From: Hirundichthys speculiger
Lineage: Eukaryota; Chordata; Actinopteri; Beloniformes; Exocoetidae
Assembly (NCBI GenBank): GCA_018398805.1
Contig: JAGFBZ010002028.1
Coordinates: 1,116,501-1,180,500, forward strand
Direction: 5' to 3'
DNA length: 64,000 bases
The position numbers were made by a program, and so were the translations under genes. This document shows, one piece after another, positions 1 to 10,400 of this stretch. The notes beneath the pieces were generated by a model. The model saw only the letters and a program-made list of their open reading frames with translations. It was not told the DNA's origin and searched no databases. How positions within the stretch are numbered: position 1 is the first letter of the stretch; the number at the start of each line of letters is the position of its first letter.

Positions 1-1523
1 AGTCAATAGTTCTTTTAAGCCTTTTTTTAAGGATTTTGTTACTCCGGTCACAGATTGTTCATTGGACGGGAAGAGCACTTGACAACCTTGACAGGTTTAA
101 GTAGCTCATTGTGGAATATTCAGCGCATTCAGCGGATAAAAAAAACAAACAAAGAAAAAAACACAAAAGTCTTTTGGAAAGTGTGACATTGAGTGGTTGA
201 ATTGTAATAGCTTTGTAATAGTCAGAACACTGAGGACAGATGGTTTAGCTGCATCTCTCCTGATAGTCTCACATATCCTGGAGCATTTCTACTTCCCTGG
301 AACACTGAATAATCCAGAGTGCATAGATGGGACTCCATATTGGTTAGCAACTCTATGAGGGAACCCAATGATCCTCTACACACCAACCAGCAATCTAATG
401 GTCTAAAAACCAAGCATTAACCTAGCATGCAGCTCAGCTCTTCACAAGTCTCTGGGTGCATCATCTGAGTTTTTTGCATGACGTCTTTTCTAGAGAGGAG
501 TTAAAATCAAGAACTGAGACGTACGTTCATCGAGTCCTCTGAGGGAATCAAGTTTCAGAAACACTGGTTATTGGAATAGATATCTGAAGGAAAAAAAAAC
601 TGTGTTGGACTTTGTGTTAGCAGGACCCTCCCTGACGTGCATCTTAGCAGTAATTGTAAAGCAGATGAATATGTTGGATCCTGCACATATTGGTCCGGTG
701 TTTTAAAGGTGACTCATGTACATGTTTTCCTCCTACAGGGCACTTGAATTCCATTTCCTCAGAGAAAGGTATGAAACTTGTAATGAGTTTTTTTTTTTTC
801 GTATAGTGTAGATGGCAGGCGAGGCATTCTATTAAACAGCATGAAGAGTTACACTCACCATTATTTACCAGCTTTAATAGGCAACTTTGCGTGGTTTGGA
901 CAGTATCCCACCCGGGACATAAAGAAGAGCTTCATAGAGGAACAATTCGGGGGCGACGCATCATAAATGATTGTTATAGCCCGTTGGCTCTATTTTTTTT
1001 GTGTCGGAGGGGATAATTGTTTCCTTGAGAACACTTAATGCACATTGCAACACAAAAATATGTTCACTTCATCATTTGAACACGCACGACTTTTCTCTGT
1101 AGATGCATTTTTAAAGTCGCCGTTGCTGTGTATTTCAACAAATTTATGTCGTTTATAAGACAAAGATGTCACCCAGAAACGGATGTTCGAGATGTTTGAT
1201 TAAACTTAGCGAGTGATGAAACCCCTTAATAAGAGTGTAGCTGCATGCCGGATACAGAAACAGGACAAAGCATGGGGAGCCTGTGGGATTAACTGCATTA
1301 ATATGGCATAAAATGAACTGATCTCCTTCTAGATCTAATGGAGAAACACCATGTGTTTAAGGTGATAGCATATATTATAATGGCTCATGTCTTTGTTCAA
1401 TGGCTGTTTTTATTATTCACAGTGACTTCATGGCAGCGCTTTTGCTCTGCGTCATTTCTAGGACATCTGCCGTGAGCAGCTTTGATTTTACTTTGATGCT
1501 TAGGGTCATTGCCGCGTCCCCAT

Positions 1524-2144
1524 TAGGACGCGGATGCACATGGTTAACTGTTTAACCGTTAACCAACCGATAACAGTAACTTTAACCGATTAATACTAAC
1601 AGTCAATTTTGTTTTTAAGCTACGTAATTCAATCAACTCATGGGGGCGTGTCGACAGGTGCAACAGGCCTCTGATTGGTCAATTCTACATCCGCATAGAA
1701 AAGAGCATGTCATCGAAAAAATGAGGAAGTACCCACATCTGTACGATTCTGGTTCTCCACACCACAAAGACAGCACATATTCTAGTAATTCATGGAAGGA
1801 GATTGCGATGAATGTGGGTCTGGATACGGCCGAGACGGTGAGGAAGTGGAAAAACACAAAAAAAATAAGTTTAGTAAGTTTAGCTAGTTCGTGATTGTCG
1901 CTCTTGCGTTGGGGCGTGGAATAACATAGCGGAGACCACGCTAGTATAAATCAAAAGTGACGGCGGCATCTCTGCGACAAGCTGACGGCGACACATTGCC
2001 GCGAGAGTATACACAAGGAAGAGTCCGCATGCGTCCACGACAACGCACGCAACATTGCGGCGGCCAACCCTCCCGGACTTATCGGTTAACAGTTATTGAT
2101 CAGTCGGATAACGGTCAAAAAATAATCCAAAATGTGCATCCCTA
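1524..2144 (+). mobile_element. Non-autonomous hAT-like element, copy 1, carrying a MADF-like ORF
   Basis: The ends are related inverted repeats: the left end has TAGG...GGATGCACAT and the right end has ATGTGCATCCCTA. They are flanked by an 8-bp target duplication, GTCCCCAT (1516-1523) and GTCCCCGT (2145-2152), with one mismatch. An 8-bp duplication is characteristic of hAT elements. Subterminal DNA is rich in GTTAAC and CGGTTAAC motifs. No hAT transposase is encoded. A second copy lies inverted at 12453-13047. Confidence 0.8.
1640..1894 (+). CDS. MADF/SANT-like ORF inside hAT-like element, copy 1
   Basis: An 84-codon ORF inside the element. Residues about 28-72 look like a MADF (Myb/SANT-like DNA-binding) domain: RKYPHLYD, then a spacer, [12 protein letters not shown] and [10 protein letters not shown]. 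That follows the family pattern of YPxLYD, WxxIA and a W-K-N/R block. The second copy of the element keeps an 81-codon ORF that is nearly identical until the C-terminal tail. MADF domains occur in transposon-associated proteins and in transcription factors. Whether this ORF is expressed is unknown; it may be a fragment of a longer spliced protein. The tail after WKN differs from copy 2 and may be frame-shifted. Confidence 0.4.
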   Translation: MGACRQVQQASDWSILHPHRKEHVIEKMRKYPHLYDSGSPHHKDSTYSSNSWKEIAMNVGLDTAETVRKWKNTKKISLVSLASS

Positions 2145-2829
2145 GTCCCCGTCCTTCTCCTTTCTGAGCTTCTGCTGATGGAAAACCACTCTGACACTAT
2201 CCTGAAGTATGTTTAGCCAAAATCTGGGGATCCATATTGCCCTGGTCCAGATGATCCAGACACCTGAGGCAACCAAGCAAACCAAAATGATGATGCTCCC
2301 TCCACCATGCTTCACTGCTGTTGAGGTAAAAGATCTTACTTTTTCCTCCAGCACTGACTCTTTTAGTATAATGTTTTTTTTGATAAGGATCAGATCATAT
2401 TTTAGTGCAAATTAAAGCAGAAAATCAGTAAATTCCAGTGGGTTCACTTACTTCCTGGAACACATCTGTAATCTACACATTCAGCGAAACAACTTGAATC
2501 TGACGAAAGTCAACGGAATCCATCATTATTCCTTCCCTCCTTGTCATCATAAATCAGACTTGCACGGATGATGCCGTGGAACAGAAAAATATGACGGTAG
2601 CTTCAACTCAACGTTTTGTTGCGCAACCTTCAGTAGCAGTCGCTGCCAGCTCGTGATCTTTGTAGCTCTCAGCGAGACGTCTGCATCTGCCAGCAGCTGT
2701 TTCTGTTCCACTGAAGCAGAGCGCGCCGCCCCGGCTGTCTCATGTTTGAAGGGTGCCTTCTCCACGCCGCAGTTTTCACGTCTTTTCATGGATGTTCCTT
2801 CAGAATAAGGTCAGGACTCGGAGGCCCAT

Positions 2830-3495
2830 TTAAGATGAGTCAAGTGTGTTTTTGTCGGCCATTCTTGTGCGCTTTGGGTAATTATGCTGTTGGAGGACCC
2901 ATGACTGTAACCGAGGCTGAGCTTCCTGACACTGGACAGTACGTTTCACCCCAGGACACTTTGACAGTCTTGACTTCATTGTGTCCTGCAGAGATGTAAG
3001 GCCGCTCGTAACAGATGAGGCAAAGCCGCCCCAAAACATAACCGATCCCCCTCCACGTCTCACAGTTAGTGTAGTGTTCTTTTCTTTGAAAGCTTCATTA
3101 TTTTTTTTCCTTTTCCATCTGTGAACATGGAACTGATGCAACTTTGCCAGAAAGCTCAAATTTTTTATCTCATCTCTCCAAAGGATGTTTAGCCAGAAAC
3201 TTTGTGGGCTCTCAACATGCATTTTTAGCAAATTGGAGTTTGGTTCTTTTATGTTTCTTTTAATAGTGGAGTCCTCTTGAGTCTTCCTCCACGGAGACCG
3301 TCGTTCTTTAAAAGGTGACAGATGGTGTGAACAGACATTGACGTACCTTGACCTTGGAGTTAAGTGTGACTCTCCTTTGGGCGCTTTCCTTGGCTCTAAC
3401 CGACGAGCCGCCGACCTCCTGATAAACCCGGCGTGCGTTTTCTTCTGCAGCCGTGTCCTGGGAGGTTGGTTACGCCATGCCTTTAACATGCTCAT
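2830..3495 (-). pseudogene. Degenerate Tc1-like transposase
   Basis: This 221-codon minus-strand ORF includes blocks typical of fish Tc1 transposases: SFWLNILWRDEIK (compare the W-SDE-K block), RRGGGSVMFWGGF (compare HGGGSIMLWGCF) and QQHNYPKRT (compare QQDNDPKHT). The N-terminal third is out of frame, giving basic nonsense, and the catalytic D of the QQDN block is lost. It is a dead DDE transposon relic, distinct from the nearby fragment at about 1440-2360, because both contain their own GGGS block. Confidence 0.7.
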
Positions 3496-4696
3496 CTCTA
3501 TTTTTCTTTCTTAACTCCTCAGTTAAGAGAGAAGTGGTTCAGCGGTGGTGCGTTCAATGAAGCCAAACGCTTAGATTCCAGTTTTCCTCGAATGGCTCAG
3601 AGAAGCATCGACGACACGTGTGATAGTAATTAAAGTTAAAGAATTAGTTTGAAAAATTACGATTTTTGAGCTGAGAGAGTAACAATAGAGCTGCCTACAT
3701 CTGTAATAAAGTGAAAAATCAGCAAACATTTGTTGTTTTTCTTTCAGCAGATTAACTTTTAATTTCAAGGACAATGACATTATTGCAAAAGTTCCACAGT
3801 ATTCTTTTAATCCTCTCCATCTTCCCACGACAACTCTCATCTTAAGTACCGCATACCTCCATATTTAACAGCCTATTAATGTGATAACTATGCCTATTCC
3901 TTTTTTTTTTTGCTTGAAAATCTCATTTAAAAATGTAGTCAATGTAAATGTCAAGCAGAGGTGAAACATTATTAAAAAAAATACCCCCCGAAAAGGCAAT
4001 AAATTACTTGAGCAAATACTGCTTTAAAAGTCGGGAGGAAAGCAGAAAGAAATTTCACCACTGAAGAACCAAAAGAGAAATGAAGTGCTGAGCAAGTGCA
4101 AAAGGTTTTTTTTTTTTTTATTTCATTTTGAGTCCCATTGGGGGGGGATCTATAAGCAAAAGTAGAAAATGGTTTCATTTGATTTTTAAAGTCATATACC
4201 TTATTGAAGCATTCTTCTTCTACAGATTGAGGTCGTTTACACTTTTTTTTATTATTATTTGGCTTTTAAGGGAATTCAAAGCATCGCATTCAAGACACCG
4301 GCTGTACTCTGAACCCATCGGTGTGTGATGCTCGTACGGGTCCACGCTGGAGCAGCCTTAGAGTCAGCCTTTTGGTCCAGCATCCCACACCGAGCACAGG
4401 GAACCACAGGTCTGGTCCTTGGAAGAAAGCCTTTAGGTTGGCTGGAAGATTGGGGTTAGACTCGGGTCTTCACAACACATCACCGCACAGAGGTCAAAGC
4501 CATCATATCGCCGCAGCCGGCTCGGGAGGAAGCAGGAGCCCATTTCCTGACACTTTGGGGCTCGTGGGTTTCGGAGATAACATTAGGAAGATGCGGCAAC
4601 GGGGAGCGTGCCGTCGTCAGGCAACAGCACTGCAGCGCGCTCGCAGTCTCAAACCGTCAAGACGACACTCAGGTTATTTAAAGGAGGATGATTAAT

Positions 4697-4975
4697 GTGT
4701 TGAGAAATGGCAAGCACCTGCCCCTGCCGCACTCCCCTCCGGGGGTGTGCGTGGGCGTGTGTGCGTGGGTTGCTGCACATATAGGCACCTATGTAGGTTT
4801 TGCATGTGTTTGCATTTATGTGCGCCCTTCCTTTCGTTTGTGTGCGGGATGGGGAGTGGTGGGGGGGGGGCTTTACTTTGTATTTTTTGCATGCCTTTTG
4901 TGTGCATCCCTCCACACATGCTGGTCAGATGCGAGCGTGTGTCTGCGTGTGCGCGTTTGTGCATCGCGCTGACTG
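4697..4975 (+). repeat. GT/GTGCG-rich low-complexity tract
   Basis: Imperfect alternation of GTGTGCGTG, GTTTGTGTGCG and GTGTGTCTGCGTGTGCGCG, with a run of G at 4859-4870. It produces overlapping Cys/Val/His-rich ORFs on both strands that have no family resemblance and are dismissed. Confidence 0.6.
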
Positions 4976-5467
4976 GGCCGGTGTGCTGGCAATTAAAAAA
5001 AAAACCACCAGTGGCAAGGTGCACATTAATCATGTTCCTCAGCTGAAAGAGAGAAATGGGGCGGAGATGGGGGGAGGAAGGGGAGGAGGAGGAGAAAGAA
5101 TAATGAGAGACCGCGTCTGAGGTATTCAGAGCTGCTCGGTTGCACTGTTCGCTTTGACACGATGTTGGAAGTTTTTATGAATAAGCAAGGTCATGACAAT
5201 AGGCCCATGCCCGCTGGACAGAGAGAAGCGGAGGTTGAGCTCGCTGGTTATATTCCACGGGGAAAACTTCAGATGAGGACTGTGGCGCACTTTCATTGTT
5301 CCTTAGAGTGTAAAAGGGGACAAGTTGGCTTTTATATGGCTGCTAAAGCAATTGTGTTTGAGGTATTTACATCGGTATTAGGGACGGTTTCAGGCTTAAT
5401 CGTATTCTTTTAAAAGAGGAGAATTCGCAGAATGAAAGACGGCGTCACCGCTGTGCAGTGGTTATAA

Positions 5468-5655
5468 TAGTTTTGGATTTTCCATTAGTTTTAGTTTTTA
5501 TTTAGTTTTTAGTTTAGTTTTTCCAAATTCAGTTAGTTTTAATTCATTTTTAGAGCAGTTTTGCTAGTTTTTTATTCATTTTTGTTATGAAATACTTAGT
5601 GTTTTAGTTTAGTTTTTATTAGTTTCAGTGTTAGTTTTAGTTTTATTTTGTAAAT
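5468..5655 (+). repeat. TTTTAG-rich degenerate tandem tract
   Basis: Repeated units related to TTAGTTTTAGTTT, TTTAGTTTTTAG and GTTTAGTTTTT run for about 190 bp with interruptions. It is a decayed simple repeat. No coding potential is seen. Confidence 0.6.
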
Positions 5656-6164
5656 TAGGGTTGTAAGTTTGGTTCGAGCGAAGCACTTAAGTTTTTTGCA
5701 AGGCTATCGAATCACATAGTCGTGTTTCCATTGCGGTCTCAATAAATCAATGCGTCTTCCCGCGTGTGGTGTTCCTGCGTATTTACTGACCAGCAGCTAT
5801 TTGGTCGCCGGTGGAAACAGTCCATTATAGTTGCTGTTTTCTCTCGTTCCTTCCCAACGCTGACTGGCCTGCAGCTGTAGCTTCTTTCCAGGGGGCTAGC
5901 TTAGGCTAGCTTAGCCAGGTAGTCTTGGTTAGCCTTCTTGTGCGAGCTTTTCAAATGGACTTTCATTTGTGGCTTTTTTTTGCCCCCTTGAGAAGTATTC
6001 CACACATTATATCACCTGCTTCTACAACAATGCACTTACTTTTATCATTAACACAGTCACCGCAGCCATCACTGCTGATTTTTTTGCGGTTGTTGTTATA
6101 CGGCGGAGCAAAGTTAATAGTGCTTTACTAGCTATATTTAGCCAGAAATAGATTTTTTTTTTTG

Positions 6165-6243
6165 AAAAAAGGGGGGGGAAAAAAAAGGAAAAACTCAATG
6201 TGATGTGTGCAATGACCCCCCCCCCCCCCCCCCCCCTCCCCCC
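6165..6243. repeat. Consecutive A, G and C homopolymers
   Basis: Runs of G and A at about 6169-6187 precede a run of 21 C (6216-6236), one T and six more C. Such runs are mutation-prone and often miscalled, so their lengths should not be trusted. Confidence 0.8.
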
Positions 6244-7386
6244 ATTACTAGATGATAACAGTCAGTACTGCTGGACAAGAATCCGTTGATTGCGTTTAGT
6301 GGGTGATCATTTGGTTAGAAATGGTGTTTTGACCTCAAATCGATATCAGCATGATTTTAATTTCGCTCTGTCACTGACCAGGCTTTTTTCTGTAAATATG
6401 TTGAACTATTAAAACTGAGTTATACTTTCTAATGAAAGAGTCCACGTCTTTTATGATTTTAAAATAAGTGACGGGAAACACTCATATAAACTGTTTATGG
6501 TAATTTGGGGGTGATTTAGGACCCAGCCACTCTCGGACTTGATGAGGCGAAGTCATGTGATCCACACATGAACACACACACAATGGGGAAACTAATAATA
6601 GAACTGAAGAGGAAAAAAGAAACATCTGACTTGGGCGAGATCCTGTTGGTGAAAATGAAAATAGTTAGCATGTTTTATTTGGTATGCAGCCTATGATGTT
6701 CTGAATACACATGGCTTTGTAAAATTTATGCTTTTAATTTGTAAATATCATCTGATTAATAATGATTGTTTATTGACCTTATTTATGATGACATGGATGC
6801 TTGCCTGCAGTCTCAAAGCGCTGATCTGAATGAAAAGCAGCACTGCCTCAAAGGCAGTGAGTGGAACATTGACTTGTGTAATTTGTTACATGGATGCCAA
6901 ATTTGGGTTAAATCATCTTTTTCAGATACATGAATAGTCCTAATTAAAACAGAACATCTGATGATTTTTTTTCCCCTGACAAAAGTCCTTATTATTAAAA
7001 TCTAATAGAATCTGCATCACTCAACTCAAGTGTTGTTTTCATCGGTCAGTATTTCCACTTGATTATTATTTCTTTTTGAGTGTTGGATGAATCCTGGAAA
7101 TACTCATGACTCAGACTGATGCGCAGCGTACCAAAACGATCCGTGACAGATCCGTAGTCTGTCCACGACCTTCTGCTTTGTGCTCAAGCAAAGAAAGAGT
7201 CTGAGATTTAACAGCCGCTTGTTGAACAGAAGCCGGTCCACAGAAAAAAAAACAAACTCCTTGTAGCAGAGAGGTGTTATCTGTACCGGTAAATTAAAAA
7301 AAGTATTTATTTGCACGGCAACAGCTGGCCGTTCTGATCCCTAAAGAGGACCTAATGCGGCTTCTCTATTTTTCTTTGTCTTACAG

Positions 7387-7405
7387 GTGCATGATTGCCG
7401 ATGAG
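7387..7405 (+). CDS. zranb3: zranb3 microexon (19 nt) ahead of Walker A
   Basis: A pyrimidine-rich tract ending TTACAG precedes G TGC ATG ATT GCC GAT GAG, followed by the donor GTAAGC. It encodes (R)CMIADE, matching the CMVADE that directly precedes MGLGKT in human ZRANB3. The exon starts with the third base of an Arg codon, so the missing upstream exon must end in phase 2. The next intron is only 282 bp. The identity rests on continuity with the next exon and on both splice signals. Confidence 0.88.
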
Positions 7406-10400
7406 GTAAGCGCACGCGACACTTGCTCTGGAAATCTATTTCCCAAAAACACGAACATGAGACTTCATGAGACATGCTGCATGCCTTCCAAATTAATTTG
7501 TCAGCCCTGCGCCGCACTCCCCTGTGCCTAATTGGTTTTGACACTCGAATCATTCGGAGACCTTATTACTCTTGGGCCCCGCGTCAGCTCGGCCGTCATG
7601 TGCAATTTGCCGCCGAGTCGCGGTGCAATTGACTTGTTTTTTTCCCCCCCTCCTCCCGCTGCCATGTGTTGATTCCGGTCGGCCCAGATGGGTCTCGGGA
7701 AGACGGTGCAGGCCATCGCGGCGGCATATGCTTACAGGCAGGAGTGGCCTCTCCTGGTGGTGGTGCCGTCGTCGCTGAAATACCCCTGGATCGAGGAGCT
7801 GGAGAGGTGGATCCCCGAGCTGCAGCCCGGAGACATCAATTTGGTGGAGAACAAGAGCCACACCATGTAGGTCATCCCAACATAACCCCCCCCCTCCTCC
7901 CTCATCTGTTCAAACCGCCTTCGCATCGGTCGTGATTGGCAGGGACCGGCTAAATATCTGTTTTCGTAATGAAAAGCTAATATTGACAAACTGATAGAGG
8001 CCCCACAGTGAGACGACAGAAGCTTGACAGGTTATTAAAGGTGTCGTTTGAGGGGAAATATGCAGAACTCTCTCCAGAATCGCTGGACATTAATGGAAAA
8101 CAAGTTGCATTTTTTCTTTATTTTTAACTCAAGGCCAGATGAATGGTGTTTTTAGTGCAGAAGCGTCCACGGTCCACATGTCCACGTAGTCATAATGATC
8201 ATGCGGGTGAAAGGTCCCTGCCATTATCCGAGCTAAAGGGGAAATTGACCTCGTAACAAGGTGTGTGGCAGCGCCTGATATCTCCTGCTTCGGGTTTGTG
8301 TAAGTGGAGAAAATTCCCCCTAAAGAGATGCAATAAAAACCGGAGCGCCGTTAGCTCCTCGGCGTGAAAGTGAGCCGGCGTGATGGACAGCAAAGGTGGG
8401 GCCTGTAGATTAATTCCAGAGTGTCCCTGTGTGTCAGGAGCCAGCAGGGGCCGATGTTTGACAGCACTGACAGACGTATCGTGTCATGGCGACGTCTGCA
8501 ATATTGAACAGGACCTGAGGTTTCTCAGGAAGAGGGTGGGAGGCTGTCCTTGAGAAATGTGCCACGTTTCCACGTCCGTTTACGGGTTTCTCTGCATTTC
8601 TTCGTTAGTGGGATGAAGCCTTAAAAGTAGTTCCTCTGTTTTATCATCTAAACTTTCCTTAGTTCTCTTTCTTTCCTTTTTTTTTCATTCCTGAATGGTA
8701 CAAACTTCTATATTTGCTACTTGAAGAGGAGGGAGGGGGCTCTCCACCCCACATCACAGATGAGGTGCAAAGAGGTTGTGAACACCTTCAGGGGAAAAAA
8801 ACGTGTCCTTGAACTGGATGTGTTAATGACCGAACGCGCTAGAAAGTAAAATTATGCTGCTCCTCCTCCCGGTGCTCACGCTTGGTTATGCTTTTGTAGA
8901 ATGCAATGGTGTCTTCTGTTTCTTCATTTCAGCTGCGCTCGTGTTGCGCTGGCACATAGCACTTCGGTTTTAGGTTCGTGGTTCTCGTGTTGCGAGGTTC
9001 TTCTCGTGCTATCCATCGAGTCAGAACTGTCTTCAACAGCAAAGGACATGTAAACGAAGTCTGAATACTTGTTTGTTTTTTTCATTTTTGTTTATAGCTA
9101 CACAGGTTACCCAGATGATTTTTATGATTCTCGTGGCCCCCTGGTGGGGCGTCGTGGTACTGCAGGTGGGCCGTGAGAGGTCAATAAAAATAAACAAATA
9201 TGTTTTAAATCCTTGATTTTTTTTCTAATATATTCTTAATTACTGTAAAATATTTATGACATGATTTAAAAAAATATTTAGAACTAATAAAACGAACCAA
9301 TTGAGTGTTATTCTACTGCAGTGCTTCTCAGTTATTTTGTGCTGCGCCCCCCGCTAGGAAGAATAAAACATTTCGCCCCCCCAACACCCTCCACCGTGAC
9401 TATAAATAGTATAATTTGTCTAAAACTTTGTTATAGGTACACCCTCTGCATAACTCTGTATTCTTATTAACATTAAGATAAATAAAATAGAAAGAAATAT
9501 AGATCAACTTATAACAAAGAATAACTTTATTAACATTGTTTTTTTTAGTCTGTAAAGGTGTGCATCAATCCCACCGTAGTCACAGTGAAGTCAAGCGCTA
9601 CATCAACATCGTCATATTTCCTCGTCTTAACTTTCTGGTGACTTGTGTTTGTCTCATTATCTCCGTCTCTCTCCTCCTTTCTTTTCATCCCTGTTAAATA
9701 TTTTTCCGTGGTGTCTCTTGAGGGTTTGTTCACTTCATATCTCCTGCTCTGTGCTGTGCACGCATGTAAAAAAAAAAACCCCAACACAATATAGCTAATG
9801 CTCCCTGCACACTGCGATAAAGAGAGCGCCACTGCCCCCTATTTGAGTATATGTGCAATTACACTTTATTCCAGTACGGCAAAAAAAGAAAAAAAAAAAA
9901 AGGCAAAAAGGCTTGCTCCCTGGGGTCACACATTCCCCCTGCCATCACGTTGCACCCCACTATTTGAGAAGGACTGTCACTTTAACCTAATCTGACAAGC
10001 GTCACCTTATTTGTTGACACCCTCACATTAATATTGGAACGTAGCTTCTTGTCTTGTATTTTGATCACAGTTGTAATTATAGGTTTGGGCGGGCCGCAGA
10101 GATTTTTCACATTTCAAATTGGGCCTTGGTATTCTGAAGTTTGGGAATGGCTGCACGACTGAAATGTCTTCAATATACAGTAGTTCAAAAAGCTGACATT
10201 TGAAAGAACATGTGAATTTCATTCCTCTGCTACTTCCTGATCCGGACCGTGACTGACCTCCTGATCGGTTTCCGTGTATGTTCTTGTCCTTCCAGGGGTG
10301 TCGGCAGCAGCAAGGTGACGGTGCTGGGCTACGGCCTGCTCACCTCAGACGCACGCCACCTAGTGGAGACTCTGACCAGGCAGCAGTTTGCCGTCGTGGT

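Larger units (their letters stand above)
1440..2360 (-). pseudogene. Tc1-like transposase remnant split by a hAT insertion
   Basis: On the minus strand, 2142-2354 reads AVKHGGGSIIIL, close to the HGGGSIMLWG block of Tc1-like DDE transposases. Just beyond the hAT element, minus-strand DNA at about 1490-1515 reads AATGACCCTAAGCA, which corresponds to the family NDPKH block. The two parts flank the 8-bp target duplication of the hAT element, so one Tc1 fragment appears to have been interrupted. The copy is short, frame-shifted and non-functional. The outer limits are approximate. Confidence 0.6.
1..7386. other. Intronic or upstream DNA 5' of the first recognised zranb3 exon
   Basis: No zranb3 coding exon was recognised here, although the family N-terminus (about 55 residues ahead of Walker A) must be encoded upstream of 7387. 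The last base pairs before 7387 are a pyrimidine-rich tract ending in AG. The stretch holds a hAT-like element (1524-2144), Tc1-like transposase remnants on the minus strand (about 1440-2360 and 2830-3495), a GT-rich tract near 4700-4975, a TTTTAG-rich tract (5468-5655) and long G, A and C runs (6165-6243). Nothing else is recognisable. Confidence 0.6.

Noticed and set aside
740..769. Possible 30-nt exon between CTCCTACAG and GTATGA
   Set aside because: The splice signals look fair, but neither the peptide nor the phase fits the missing ZRANB3 N-terminus.
4688..5120. Overlapping Cys/Val/His-rich ORFs on both strands
   Set aside because: Produced by a GT-rich simple repeat.
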